64,000 nt of DNA. Source: Streptomyces huiliensis (GTDB lineage: Bacteria > Actinomycetota > Actinomycetes > Streptomycetales > Streptomycetaceae). The DNA is taken from contig NZ_JAIQLH010000053.1 of the NCBI RefSeq assembly GCF_020037025.1, forward strand, positions 18,601 to 82,600, in the 5' to 3' direction. Shown in pieces: positions 33,438-41,975 of the stretch (within the stretch, counting starts at the first letter, position 1; each line of letters opens with the position of its first letter). The notes under the pieces were generated by a model. It ran no database searches. It had not been told where the DNA came from and was given only the letters and a program-made list of their open reading frames with translations. The position numbers and the translations under genes were made by a program.

Positions 33438-34185
33438 CTACGCAGCCTCCTGAGCGAGTTCACCGGCAGACGCTGACGCTCCGTGAGCGTGTATCTTCCC
33501 CTCAATCTGGGTGTCAGGCACAGAGGGCAGGGCGCTGTGCGGGTCCAGGGGGAGGAAGGTGTCGCGGCCGGGGAGCCACCGGGGCCAGCCGGGGGCTCGC
33601 ACCGGGGCCGAGCCCACGTCGAAGACGTCGCCGAGGCGGGTCTGGGAGTCCCTCGTCGCGGGTGAGCTGCGGGACCTCGCTCACGACCTCGGCTGGCAAC
33701 TCGCAGGCATTGTAGAGATGTTCGGCGCTAAACAGACTTCCGAGAGGACCAGCTCCACACACGCCAGCGAGACCCGGTCCATGAACGGCCTCCAGCCCTC
33801 AGGCGACTGGACGACGACAGGCGGGTCGACGTCGCCCAGATCGCCCGGACGTACGCCCCAGAAGGCGCACCCCTGGTTCTCGCTGCCAAAGCACAGCACA
33901 CCGAAGGGCCTCGTGCACGAAGAGTTCCGAGGGAGGCAGCATCGGGTCCTGATTCTCGAACCACTCCGAACGGCGGCCGTAGAGCAGGTATGCCTCACGC
34001 AGAGCGGTAGGCAGCGACAGACCCAGCCGGCCTTTCGTGTGCCGAAGCTCTTCCTCGCCGAAGCCATCCCCATCGACCAAGGGTGCATACCACCCGGCCG
34101 TGAAGGCCCGGATGAAGGCCCATGCCTCCCACCGGTCCGACGTGCCGTCGAGCATGGCCACAGCTGCATCGAAGTCGCCCACCAT
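33438..34185 (-). pseudogene. Frameshifted SMI1/KNR4 (SUKH)-like gene
   Basis: Protein-like sequence continues across at least three frames on the minus strand. From ATG 34185 it reads a SUKH-like N-terminal half (GDGFGEEELRHTKGRLGLSL; PTALREAYLLYG). It shifts near 33890 to GSENQGCAFWGVRPGDLGDV...EGWRPFMDRVSLACVEL, then to HLYNACELPAEVVSEVPQLT near 33715. It shifts again to TRLGDVFDVGSAPVRAPGWP, ending at a TAG at 33438-33440. SMI1/KNR4 proteins are often immunity proteins of contact-dependent toxins. With so many shifts the gene must be dead unless the assembly has errors. Confidence 0.65.
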
Positions 34186-34381
34186 GCGGTGGAACGTATC
34201 CCGTTTCGCGCGTAACCGACTGCCGCCTGGCTTTCACCTCGCCTTCCTGCAGGAGCTGGAGGCGGCCAGACGGGACGAATACGACGTCGACCACGTTCTG
34301 GAGGCCAAGTGGGTCGTCGAAGAACAGGCATGGCGGTGGCGCGTACGTGACCTTGAGAACCGGGATCCAGGCGAGTTCTGA
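34184..34381 (+). CDS. Small hypothetical protein or 3' gene fragment
   Basis: A 65-aa frame with natural-looking, charged helical composition (FLQELEAARRDEYDVDHVLE, ending WVVEEQAWRWRVRDLENRDPGEF). A 13-bp-stem hairpin follows 9 bp after its stop, which supports transcription in this direction. No RBS is evident before ATG 34184, and that codon overlaps the divergent pseudogene start. It may be the end of a lost larger gene. I do not recognise it. Confidence 0.35.
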   Translation: MRWNVSRFARNRLPPGFHLAFLQELEAARRDEYDVDHVLEAKWVVEEQAWRWRVRDLENRDPGEF

Positions 34382-34389
34382 ACCGGTGA

Positions 34390-34435
34390 CATCAGGGAGG
34401 GCTTGGCCGCTGAGGCGTCCAGGCCCTCCCTGATG
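34390..34435. terminator. Bidirectional hairpin terminator
   Basis: CATCAGGGAGGGC (34390-34402) pairs perfectly with GCCCTCCCTGATG (34423-34435) around a 20-nt loop. It lies between a rightward fragment ending at 34381 and the leftward regulator ending at 34499. No U-tract follows, as is common in actinomycetes. Confidence 0.8.
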
Positions 34436-34498
34436 CGGACTGGCCGCTAGCTGTACTGACCGGGCACCTTGATTGAGAACAGGGGACCTGACCGGCAA

Positions 34499-35464
34499 TC
34501 ACGATACGGGGGTTGAGTGCCTGTCAGCCAGGTCCCTGGCAAGCTGACTGATGCGTGCGCGGGCCGCCTCAGGGGCGAGCACCTCGATGTGGTCACCGAA
34601 CTGAAGAAGCTGACGCACCGACTCGATGTCGGGGTAGCGCACGACGACGACGCACGAGCCCTTTTCCGCGTCGGAGACATGGTGGATGCGGGTGCCGAGG
34701 ATGCGCCGCGCCAGGTCGAGGCCCCTTTCCGGCAGGCGGATGGTCACGCTCACGCGATCTCGCTCCTCAGTGCGTTTCTTCAACACGGCCCATCTGGTGC
34801 GGAGGGTTTCGCCTGGTTGGAGCACGGCTGGTGCGTCTAGCTGTTCGAAGGCCGACAGGCGTTCCAGAGCGAGCAGCCGGCTGTCGCCCTGGTCATCGGC
34901 GACGAGATACCAGCGGCCTGATTTCGCCACGATCCCGTACGGGTCGACCACCCGTGTCGAGGCCTGGCTCTCGGCGCTGCGCCGGTACAGGATTCGAAGG
35001 CGTCGCCGGTGTCGCAGGGTCGAGGCCAGATCCGCTACTTCGACCGCTGCCTCGGGGGCGGCAAACCACGCGGTGCTGTCGACAAGTACAAGGTCAGCCA
35101 GCCGCAGCGGGCTCGGCGACTCAGGTGCTGCTGCCTGGCGGGCGGCGATCTTGCGCTCGGCCGACTCCCACGCCGCAGTTAGGCCCATTCGCTCACGTAA
35201 TGCGCTGTCCAAGCCGGCCACGGATAGGGCCTCCAGTTCTGGTGGTTCCAGATGGGATGCGCTGAGCCGTGCACTGGGGAGCAGGACGATCCCGCCGTTC
35301 CGCCCACGTTCGGCATAAACGGGCACGCCCGCTGTCGATAGCGCCTCGACGTCCCGCAGCACAGTCCGCCGGGACACCTCAAGACGCGCGGCGAGCTCCG
35401 TGGTAGTGAGCCGCTGACGGGTCTGCAGGATGAGCAGGAGATGCAGGAGCCTTGAAGCCTTCAT
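34499..35464 (-). CDS. WYL-domain transcriptional regulator
   Basis: A 321-aa DeoR/YafY-type regulator. It has an N-terminal helix-turn-helix (RLTTTELAARLEVSRRTVLR, about residues 18-37) and a central WYL domain with the DPYGIVAKSGRWYLVADD signature (about residues 174-191). The C-terminal WCX-like segment reads LLQFGDHIEVLAPEAARARI. WYL proteins bind nucleotides or other ligands and often control DNA-repair, defence or metabolic genes. ATG 35464; the open frame upstream is not protein-like. It is divergent from a VOC protein with only a 96-bp gap, so it probably controls that gene and itself. Confidence 0.9.
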   Translation of the reverse strand: MKASRLLHLLLILQTRQRLTTTELAARLEVSRRTVLRDVEALSTAGVPVYAERGRNGGIVLLPSARLSASHLEPPELEALSVAGLDSALRERMGLTAAWESAERKIAARQAAAPESPSPLRLADLVLVDSTAWFAAPEAAVEVADLASTLRHRRRLRILYRRSAESQASTRVVDPYGIVAKSGRWYLVADDQGDSRLLALERLSAFEQLDAPAVLQPGETLRTRWAVLKKRTEERDRVSVTIRLPERGLDLARRILGTRIHHVSDAEKGSCVVVVRYPDIESVRQLLQFGDHIEVLAPEAARARISQLARDLADRHSTPVS

Positions 35465-35560
35465 GCTCACCCATGTTCTCAGAAAAGGTGACAGGTTCCG
35501 TCGCGATTGCGCGATCCACTGGGTGCTGGACCGAGCAATCAACGAGTTGAGGAGCACTCC

Positions 35561-35926
35561 ATGCCCGCACCGAACCTGTTCTTGATCGGCGTCCGCGACG
35601 CCGAGGCCGCCACCGCCTTCTACAGCGACCTGTTCGAGATCGAACCGACCTTCACCAGTCCCCACTACGTAGCCTTCGAAGCTGCCCCCGGTGTCCTGTT
35701 CGCACTGTGGACGGGCTACAGCGAGCACGCGGTCCCAGGCCTCCCCCGTACGACAGAGATCGGACTCATGGTGCCGGGGCCATCGCAGGCGATTGACGAG
35801 ATCTTCACGAGGTGGGCCTCGAAGGGGGCCCACGTTGTGCAGGAGCCGCATGATGCTGTCTTCGGCCGCACGTTCGTGATTACGGACCCTGACGGCAACC
35901 TCATCCGAGTCTCCCCGGTCGACTGA
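35561..35926 (+). CDS. VOC (glyoxalase-like) superfamily protein
   Basis: A 121-aa single VOC-fold protein: LFLIGVRDAEAATAFYSDLF, then FEAAPGVLFALWTG, and the C-terminal TFVITDPDGNLIRVSPVD with the usual metal or ligand-binding strand. Such proteins bind small molecules or confer resistance (for example to bleomycin-type compounds or thiol reagents). GAGGAG lies 7 nt before ATG 35561. It is divergent from the WYL regulator and is followed by a strong terminator, so it is a single-gene transcript. Confidence 0.9.
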   Translation: MPAPNLFLIGVRDAEAATAFYSDLFEIEPTFTSPHYVAFEAAPGVLFALWTGYSEHAVPGLPRTTEIGLMVPGPSQAIDEIFTRWASKGAHVVQEPHDAVFGRTFVITDPDGNLIRVSPVD

Positions 35927-35957
35927 CCTGCATTATCCCTCCTCGCATGTCTCCAAG

Positions 35958-35994
35958 CTGAAGGGCCGGCCACACACCATGGCCGGCCCTTCAG
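35958..35994 (+). terminator. Hairpin terminator of the VOC gene
   Basis: CTGAAGGGCCGGCC (35958-35971) pairs perfectly with GGCCGGCCCTTCAG (35981-35994) around a 9-nt loop, 32 bp after the VOC stop codon. Confidence 0.85.
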
Positions 35995-36013
35995 CCTGTC
36001 CAGGAGCTCAGAA

Positions 36014-36106
36014 ATGTCGCATTCGAACGCGGCCCCCACCCCGCGCCACCGGCTGAAATCCGCTCTCGTCGCTGACGACGGCTGGCCAATCAGCGAAATC
36101 GCGAGG
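36014..36106 (+). pseudogene. 5' remnant of an IS481-family transposase
   Basis: About 31 codons from ATG 36014, preceded by AGGAG, read MSHSNAAPTPRHRLKSALVA then DDGWPISEIAR. This is the start of the N-terminal helix-turn-helix of IS481-type transposases. After 'EIAR' the similarity stops, and the DDE catalytic region is absent. From about 36107 to 36524 I see no gene on either strand that I can support. Confidence 0.5.
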
Positions 36107-36524
36107 AGTGGACGGTCCTCGCCCGTCGTCCCACCTGGCCCGTGCACTGACCGCGCGGTACGGGCCCGGCCCCATCGTCTCCCACACCCCAGGGCCCGTC
36201 GACGGAACCCCCGCCGGGCGCGGCTCGCCCTGGACATCGCCGAGGCCGTGCGCACCTGTCACTGCGACGGCTGCATCAACAGGGACGGGGCGGATATCAC
36301 GAGCGCCTCCGCCGGTACGTCCAACGGCGAACTCCCGGGCCGGCGGTGACGTCATCGGCAGGTCACACTGCCGGATCCACCTCGCGGGGGGGGGAACATG
36401 GCCTGTCGTCTGGGCCCCTGAGCGGTCGCGCCAGCCGAGGTCGCTGAGCAACTCGTCGCTCGCCGCGCACTGAGGCCTGAGGCGGATTCACCACCTGAGC
36501 GATCAGGTTCGAGAGAGCATTCGC

Positions 36525-36917
36525 GTGCGAAGGCCCGATGCCGTTACCGGATACGGCCGCGAGAGAATCAGGCTCATAGGGATTGACCTGCAGTTGCACA
36601 ACAGCCGCCCACACTGGCCCAGCCGGCGCTCGAAGCGCAAGCCGACGCTGATCCGCCAGTCCGGCGAGTACGGGGAAGCATTGGCTCAGCTGATCGCCCG
36701 GCTTCCCACCAACACCTCGGGAAGGCTCTGGACGGTCGACCCCTATAACGACACCGTCTTCAACGAACAAGAGGCTGAAGCCGCGCTCCGCGAGATCCCG
36801 GACCTCCTGGACCGCTGCACTGACGACATCCAGGCCAATGCGGTCCGCGACCTAGCGACCTATCTGCAGGACTGTGCCATCACTCCCGGCAGCTACCGGG
36901 TCTTCGACGGATACTAG
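36525..36917 (+). CDS. Hypothetical protein
   Basis: A 130-aa protein from GTG 36525, with a natural C-terminal half (FNEQEAEAALREIPDLLDRC; VRDLATYLQDCAITPGSYRV). No family is recognised. After the TAG at 36915-36917 the same frame continues with coding-like sequence (TDQRQLQEHAQRAIGYSADG, to about 36980). The stop may therefore be a recent nonsense mutation in a longer gene. The N-terminal 35 residues are basic and less certain, so the true start may lie downstream. Confidence 0.5.
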   Translation: MRRPDAVTGYGRERIRLIGIDLQLHNSRPHWPSRRSKRKPTLIRQSGEYGEALAQLIARLPTNTSGRLWTVDPYNDTVFNEQEAEAALREIPDLLDRCTDDIQANAVRDLATYLQDCAITPGSYRVFDGY

Positions 36918-36979
36918 ACAGACCAGCGGCAGCTGCAGGAACACGCTCAGCGGGCGATCGGCTACTCGGCCGACGGCAC

Positions 36980-37681
36980 CTACGGGTGTGTGTCGCCCGG
37001 GGTGTGCGCCGACGTTCGACCCGGGTTGGGGTTCAACTGCAGCCAGGCGTCCAAGGCAGCCCGTAGCTTGATCACCTCGCCGTGGTCGAGCGCGTCGCCG
37101 GCCGCCCCCACATGCAGCCGGACGGTCTCGGCTGTAATGCGGTAGCCGACCGGCCGCCGCGGCGATGAGGTGATCGTCTCTCCCTGGGCCAGAAGCCGGG
37201 CGTAGCCCATGGAGATCGGGGGCTTCCGTGGCTGCGCGGGGGCAGCTCGCTGGCGGGGCACGGTCCGCCGTCGTGCCGGAAGCCCGACGGTCGTGTAGAA
37301 GTCGAAGATCGCCTGTTCCAGCTCCTTCGGGCTGCCGAGAGGCATGCCGACGAACTCGTCGAGTAGCCGTGGGTCCGGTTTGGGGGCGTTAGGGCCGTAG
37401 GGGTGCGGGTGCAGAACGGGTTCGTCCCTCTCCAAACGCACGCAGGACGGAGGGATAAGAACCCGGTTGTATCCGCGGCGCAGACGGTCGGCGTGCTCAG
37501 TCCTAAAGGCGGCGACCTGCGTGTGAACCGGGTACTCACCATGGGAGACGCGCGGGGGCCGAACGCGCCCGCGTTGCCCGTGCAGTCCCTCGGCCAAGTG
37601 CAGCCGGCCGGACTGTGTCACGATCACGGTGGCCTGGCGCGTCCCAGTGCCCAGCCGGAAACCCACTACGACAGTTGCCAT
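36980..37681 (-). CDS. Hypothetical protein
   Basis: A 233-aa protein from ATG 37681 (a GTG at 37696 is also possible, with GAGAAG directly upstream). It opens ATVVVGFRLGTGTRQATVIV, a beta-rich segment. The middle is Pro/Arg-rich with LLDEFVGMPLGSPKELEQAI, and a C-terminal region ITAETVRLHVGAAGDALDHG runs to ALDAWLQLNPNPG. There are no membrane segments or known motif. It faces the preceding hypothetical gene, tail to tail with 62 bp between. Function unknown. Confidence 0.65.
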   Translation of the reverse strand: MATVVVGFRLGTGTRQATVIVTQSGRLHLAEGLHGQRGRVRPPRVSHGEYPVHTQVAAFRTEHADRLRRGYNRVLIPPSCVRLERDEPVLHPHPYGPNAPKPDPRLLDEFVGMPLGSPKELEQAIFDFYTTVGLPARRRTVPRQRAAPAQPRKPPISMGYARLLAQGETITSSPRRPVGYRITAETVRLHVGAAGDALDHGEVIKLRAALDAWLQLNPNPGRTSAHTPGDTHP

Positions 37682-37852
37682 GTGCCCACCCACCACTTCT
37701 CAGCATGTGTGCGGGAGACGCTAGCCGAGCCGGGCAGGGATGCGCAGCGGTGCACAGGACGCCTACGCCACTGCGCTACCGCGGATAGGACGGCGCTGAG
37801 GGGTCTCGCAGCCATACCCGTCGCGACGGGTCCTTGCCGGGTGCTGGAGAGA

Positions 37853-38383
37853 TCAGTGCGCCAATCTCAAGAGGGTGGCAAAGGCCGGCCTGGCGAAACC
37901 GGCAGGGAACAGTTGCAGGACGGTGGCCCGGTCCGGTGCTGTGATGACGTAGTACCGGGCCAGGTAGGAAAGGCCGCCCCAGCCTTCTCGGGCATGGGCG
38001 CGCATCAGGACACGGCCAGACCTCGTGCAGGCGATCCACGGAACGAGGACGAGACCGGCCAAGTCCTGTCCGTCCTCCCCTGCTGCCTCCGGGACGGTGC
38101 TTCCGTCACCTTCGATCAGCCGCACCAGGCGGGGAGTGCCGTCGTCCTGGCACTGGAGAAGCTGGCGTGTGAGGGCCTCCCTCTCGCCCCAGGTCTCCGC
38201 GAGCACGGAGATTTGGGCCTTGACCGTCTGGCTGATCGGCACCTGGTGACCGAGGATGCCCGAGACGAGCAGGCCAAGCCCCGCCTCCTGCTCGCCGATG
38301 GCCCAGCAGTCCTCGACTTCCTGGGCTTCGGTCTCCGGCAGCAGGCCGGCGAGCCGGTTCCAGGTGACGGTGTCGTCGGTCAT
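37853..38383 (-). CDS. Hypothetical protein
   Basis: A 176-aa acidic, soluble protein from ATG 38383. The N-terminal half is helical (NRLAGLLPETEAQEVEDCWA; VKAQISVLAETWGEREALTR). The C-terminal half is strand-like with SGRVLMRAHAREGWGGLSYL and ARYYVITAPDRATVLQLFPA. I do not recognise the family. It stands alone, with no clear partner on either side. Confidence 0.65.
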   Translation of the reverse strand: MTDDTVTWNRLAGLLPETEAQEVEDCWAIGEQEAGLGLLVSGILGHQVPISQTVKAQISVLAETWGEREALTRQLLQCQDDGTPRLVRLIEGDGSTVPEAAGEDGQDLAGLVLVPWIACTRSGRVLMRAHAREGWGGLSYLARYYVITAPDRATVLQLFPAGFARPAFATLLRLAH

Positions 38384-38610
38384 CCGGCAGAGGCTACCGG
38401 CTGACGCCGCCACCGCCCTTCGCTCTGCTCATCGTGCTCTGTCTCACCCGGCCCGCCGGCCATCTCGGGAGGCCGGTCCGGCCACCCCCGTCTCTGCAGA
38501 GGGCCGCGGCCAGTTTGGCAAGCTCGGCGCCCACGCTGCCCCACGCTGTGTGGTCGGGGGAAGGGCACCATCCTCAACGCCCTGGCGCATGCTGCTGTCA
38601 GTTGTGGCGG

Positions 38611-38835
38611 TCACAAGGCCGTCGACATGCCCGAGGAACAGATTGGGGAGGCGTGCAGCGTCCCGTGCGCTGTACGGGCGAGCGGCCGAGCTGTGAGCGG
38701 CTGCTGCTGTGCCTGGTTGTTGTCGGGTTGGTCCGCTGCGAGTGGGGTGTGCAGGATCATCCTCAGCAGGGTGAGGATGTGCAGGAACGCGGCGAAGATC
38801 AGCAGGGTGGCCAGCGTGTCGTTGGCCTCGGACAC
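38611..38835 (-). CDS. Small single-pass membrane protein
   Basis: A 74-aa protein from GTG 38835 with one hydrophobic helix (LATLLIFAAFLHILTLLRMI) near the N-terminus and a polar tail rich in Gln, Pro and Thr. A purine-rich AAGGGGG stands just before the start. It is on the same strand as the next small membrane protein (38905-39207), and the two may be cotranscribed. Small membrane protein pairs like this occur among plasmid-spread genes of actinomycetes, but nothing here proves that link. Confidence 0.45.
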   Translation of the reverse strand: MSEANDTLATLLIFAAFLHILTLLRMILHTPLAADQPDNNQAQQQPLTARPLARTAHGTLHASPICSSGMSTAL

Positions 38836-38904
38836 GGTCCCCCTTCTCAGTCGAGGCGGCGCGTTGGTACGCCGTCGTCGTGGGGACTTCTGCGGGGCGG
38901 CGGG

Positions 38905-39207
38905 TTAGCCCCGCGACTGCTCGGGTGGTGTCGCCTCAGCGGGTCGGGACGTGGCCGTGCAAGAGGACCTCCCCGGAGCGGCCCGCAGGGTGTCCAGGGC
39001 TGCTTTGTGCCAGGCCAAGGACAGCTGCACCGGCTCCTCGGGCACCATCACGGTGGCGGTACCGGTCAGCGTCAGGGCGTGGAAGCAGCCGCCGACCACG
39101 TGGACGGAAGCGGTCACCACGAGCATCGACAAACAACACCAGGCGAAGCCGCAGTCCAGCACGTTGCTCACGATGTCGCTGTAAACATCTGCGCACGTCG
39201 CCCGCAT
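38905..39207 (-). CDS. Small membrane protein
   Basis: A 100-aa protein from ATG 39207 (an upstream GTG at 39246 would add 13 residues). The central segment DCGFAWCCLSMLVVTASVHV then VGGCFHALTLTGTATVMV is hydrophobic and Cys-rich, giving one or two membrane helices. The C-terminus is polar. Family not recognised. It precedes another small membrane protein on the same strand with a 69-bp gap. Confidence 0.4.
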   Translation of the reverse strand: MRATCADVYSDIVSNVLDCGFAWCCLSMLVVTASVHVVGGCFHALTLTGTATVMVPEEPVQLSLAWHKAALDTLRAAPGRSSCTATSRPAEATPPEQSRG

Positions 39208-39371
39208 CGACCCGGCCGGCATCGGACCGGACCCGCCCTTCGGCACCCGCCTTGGCGCTCAGGCGCCGGTGTGAGGCGGGCGACTGCGGACGGGCAGCCG
39301 CGAGGTGGAGCTGGGTGAGGTGGCGGCGGTGTACTACCGCCGCCCCGTCGGAGGCGGGCGGGTCGCGGCGT

Positions 39372-40151
39372 CTATCCCACCGGCACCCGCATCTCGCTGC
39401 GCGCCACCGCAGCCTTCCGCGCGAGGACATCAAGGGACACCGGTTCAGCGGCATCGGCGATGGTCACGACGGCGACGGTGCTGTGATCGCTCCACCCACA
39501 TGCTCCTACGGGGTTCTGCCGGAAAGTGAAGACCTCGCAGCTGACGGGCTCGTCGACGCCCGGCACGGCCACCGGGTGGGGCTGGGTGGTCACTTCGACG
39601 CCGTCGTGCTCGGTCAGGCCCTTGAACATCTGCTCCAGCGCGTATTTGGGGTCGGAGACCTCGCCGTAGATTCCGCTGGCGACCAGCGTGCCCTGCTCGC
39701 CGGACGTGGCCTTGTACTGTCCGCCCGCACCACGCATGTTGTGTCCGCTGGCACCGTCGCGCTGCCCGGCCAGACCGTCGTCCATCATCTGCGTGATGTC
39801 CTTGGACAGCGTGTACTGGCCATCGATCAGGGTGGGCGGCACGGTGAGCCGGTATCGCTGCCGAGAGGAGCCGGACTTGTGCGGCGAACCGCCGGCGTTG
39901 TCGGCAGACGACGCGGACGACGATGCCGTGTCCTTGCTGTCGTGACCGCCGGCCACGGAGACGACGACAGCTCCGAGCGCGACGACGCCCACCAGAGCAC
40001 CTGCGATAATGCCCACTATCGCCCCGGGCCCCAGCGTCTTGCCCGGACCCGGCGTCGCCGGCACACCCCTCCCGGTCACCTGCGGCTGCTGCGGGTAGTG
40101 CTGAACCTGGGGCGGGGGGCCGTAAGGCGGCTGCGTGGGCTGGTGGTTCAT
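39372..40151 (-). CDS. Membrane-anchored proline-rich protein of unknown function
   Basis: A 259-aa protein. The first 40 residues are cytoplasmic and Pro/Gln-rich (MNHQPTQPPYGPPPQVQHYP). A single transmembrane helix spans about residues 44-68 (AIVGIIAGALVGVVALGAVV). An external Ser-rich linker follows, and a folded domain (YRLTVPPTLIDGQYTLSKDI to the C-terminus) has two cysteines (SCEVFTF, GACGWSD). This is a common actinobacterial layout of unknown role. ATG 40151 has AAGGAG 6 nt upstream. Confidence 0.8.
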   Translation of the reverse strand: MNHQPTQPPYGPPPQVQHYPQQPQVTGRGVPATPGPGKTLGPGAIVGIIAGALVGVVALGAVVVSVAGGHDSKDTASSSASSADNAGGSPHKSGSSRQRYRLTVPPTLIDGQYTLSKDITQMMDDGLAGQRDGASGHNMRGAGGQYKATSGEQGTLVASGIYGEVSDPKYALEQMFKGLTEHDGVEVTTQPHPVAVPGVDEPVSCEVFTFRQNPVGACGWSDHSTVAVVTIADAAEPVSLDVLARKAAVARSEMRVPVG

Positions 40152-40414
40152 CGGCTGCTCCTTCTGATTCGGTGTATGCATCACGCACCGTAGGCCACGT
40201 CAGTTCCACCGGCGTACCGACTTTCGCCATACATCGGACTGATCGCAGCGCTCAAACCGCTACGCACCTGGACGCGCCCACAGCTGTGCTGTGGCCGGCC
40301 CGTCACTGAGCCAGAGCGCTTCCATCAACTGTCCTGCGGTCATGGGGAAGGACATTAACCGGGTGCACTGACAAGCGGCCGGCTGCTCCGGGAGGAAGAG
40401 CCACTGGCATGCTC

Positions 40415-40440
40415 TACTGACTTTGTCGGTGTGTTGTCGT
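40415..40440 (+). repeat. Left terminal inverted repeat of the IS630 element
   Basis: 26-bp terminal repeat beginning TACTGACTTTGTCGGTG and ending TGTCGT. It is complementary at 21 of 26 positions to the right end, and its outer TA is the likely target duplication. Confidence 0.85.
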
Positions 40441-40479
40441 GGGGCTGACGAGTGGTGATCGTCGCGGTATGCCGTGGAC

Positions 40480-41543
40480 ATGAGGTATCCGCAGGGTGGT
40501 GGACTGACCGATGAGCGGCGGGTGTTCCGTGAGCGGATCCGCCTGGAAGCGGCGGAGCTGTTCGGCCAGGGGTTGTCCAGTGCTGTGATCGCCAGGCGGT
40601 TACGGGTGAGTGTGCGCTCGGTGCAACGGTGGTGGAAGACATACAACGCCGGCGGGCGGCAGGCACTGCGTTCGCGGGGGCCCGCGTCCCTGCCCAAGCT
40701 GAGTGACAGGCTGTTCGCGGCTCTGGAAGAGGAGCTGGACAAAGGAGCGGTCGCGCACGGCTGACCGGACCAGCGGTGGACTCTGTCACGGATCAGGACG
40801 CTGATCGGCCGCCGGTTCCACAAGACCATGACACTCTCCGGCATCGCGAAGATGCTGCACCGGCACGGCTGGAGTCATCAGGTCCCCGCCCGGCGCGCGC
40901 TGGAGCGGGACGAGGCGGCGGTGGCCGGGTGGGTGAAGGAGACGTGGCCGCTGGTGGAAGCACCGCGGCGGCGCTCGGGGCCTACGTCGTGTTCAAGGAC
41001 GAAGCGGGCTTCTTGATGACGCCGCCGACCAGCCGCACGTGGGCCCGGCGTGGCCGGACCCCGGTCATCAGGGTCCGGGGAGGTTCACGCGGCCGGATCT
41101 CGGTGGCCGCCCTGTGCTGTTACAGACCGGGCGAACGCTCCCGTCTCATCTACCGGCCTGTGGTCCATACACGTCACCTGACGCCCAAAGGACGTCGCAG
41201 TTTCGCCTGGACCGACTACCGCGACCTGCTCTTGGCCGCCCACCGGCAGCTCGGGGCCCCGATCGTGCTCGTCTGGGACAATCTGAACACCCACCGCACG
41301 GCCGGCATGCGCGACTTCATCGCCTCGCACGACTGGATCACAGCCTTCCACCTGCCGTCGTATGCACTCGACCTCAACCCCGTCGAGGGCATCTGGTCCC
41401 TCCTGCGGCGCAGCAGCCAGGCCGACACCGCCTTCACCAGTGCCGGCCAGCTCCTTCGAGCCCTACGTCGCGGCCTCCGTGAGATCCAGTACCGCAGCCA
41501 CCTCATCGACGGATGCCTCGCCGCAACCGGGCTCCACACCTGA
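40480..41543 (+). pseudogene. IS630-type DDE transposase, inactivated
   Basis: From ATG 40480 a helix-turn-helix region reads AVIARRLRVSVRSVQRWWKT. The frame stops at TGA 40762-40764, where related proteins would have Trp (A-H-G-[W]-P-D-Q-R-W). The same frame resumes (LSGIAKMLHRHGWSHQVPAR) to about 40975, then shifts by one base to YVVFKDEAGFLMTPPTSRTW. The DDE core continues with VLVWDNLNTHRTAGMRDFIA and LNPVEGIWSLLRRS, so all three acidic positions (DEAGF, DN, NPVE) survive. Two lesions make autonomous transposition unlikely. Confidence 0.9.
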
Positions 41544-41568
41544 CGACACCACGCCTACAAGCTCAGTA
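41543..41568 (-). repeat. Right terminal inverted repeat of the IS630 element
   Basis: 26-bp repeat ACGACACCACGCCTACAAGC followed by TCAGTA; its reverse complement matches the left end with five mismatches. It overlaps the last base of the transposase stop codon. Confidence 0.85.
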
Positions 41569-41975
41569 AGTGCCGTGTGACGCCTCCCCGCCCCTGCCTC
41601 CCTCTCCCCGGTTCCCGCCCCCCGGTGGTGATGACGAGTTCGCTGCCCGGTGTCACAGCCACCTTGCACACGGTGTGACCGCCGCCTCCCCCGCCGCCGC
41701 CACCCCCACCGCCTCCATCCCCCGTGCCGAGGGAACGACCGGCCGCTCCCCCACCGCCCCCCTCCGCCTCCGCCCCCACCGGCGCCCCACAGAGAGACCG
41801 TCATCGAGTTCACTCCCTGGGGAACAGTGAACGGGTACCTGCCCCAGCGGGAGTACGTGACCGAGCCGCTGCCGGCTGCCGTTACGGGTGCGGCGGAGAA
41901 GGCGGAGGCGGCCAGGACGAGGGCCGTGGAACAGGCGATCCGTCTGACGGACGGTCGGAAAGTTCACGTGGTCAT
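41569..41975 (-). pseudogene. Truncated glycine-rich secreted protein gene
   Basis: On the minus strand a signal peptide (RRIACSTALVLAASAFSAAP) is followed by RYPFTVPQGVNSMTVSLWGA and a poly-Gly run, then VCKVAVTPGSELVITTGG. The same layout is seen in the intact gene at 42610. The gene is damaged three ways. Codon 4 from ATG 41975 is TGA. One extra G in a G6 tract (near 41759-41764) shifts the frame inside the Gly run. The 3' part is missing where the IS630 right end begins. Confidence 0.7.

Larger units (their letters stand above)
40415..41568. mobile_element. IS630-family insertion sequence, decayed
   Basis: An element of about 1.15 kb with terminal inverted repeats: left 40415-40440 (TACTGACTTTGTCGGTGTGT...) and right 41543-41568, matching at 21 of 26 positions. 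Both ends carry TA, as expected for IS630/Tc1-mariner insertion with TA target duplication. It contains one transposase gene broken by a nonsense codon and a frameshift. The right end abuts a truncated glycine-rich gene; on the left no matching remainder of that gene was seen. Confidence 0.85.

Noticed and set aside
36363..36770. A minus-strand gene opposite the hypothetical at 36525-36917.
   Set aside because: Lower protein-like quality and no RBS; the plus-strand frame has the more natural C-terminal half.
38611..39207. Naming the two small membrane proteins as plasmid-spread (Spd) proteins.
   Set aside because: Only size and hydrophobicity agree; no transfer gene, integrase or attachment site is nearby.
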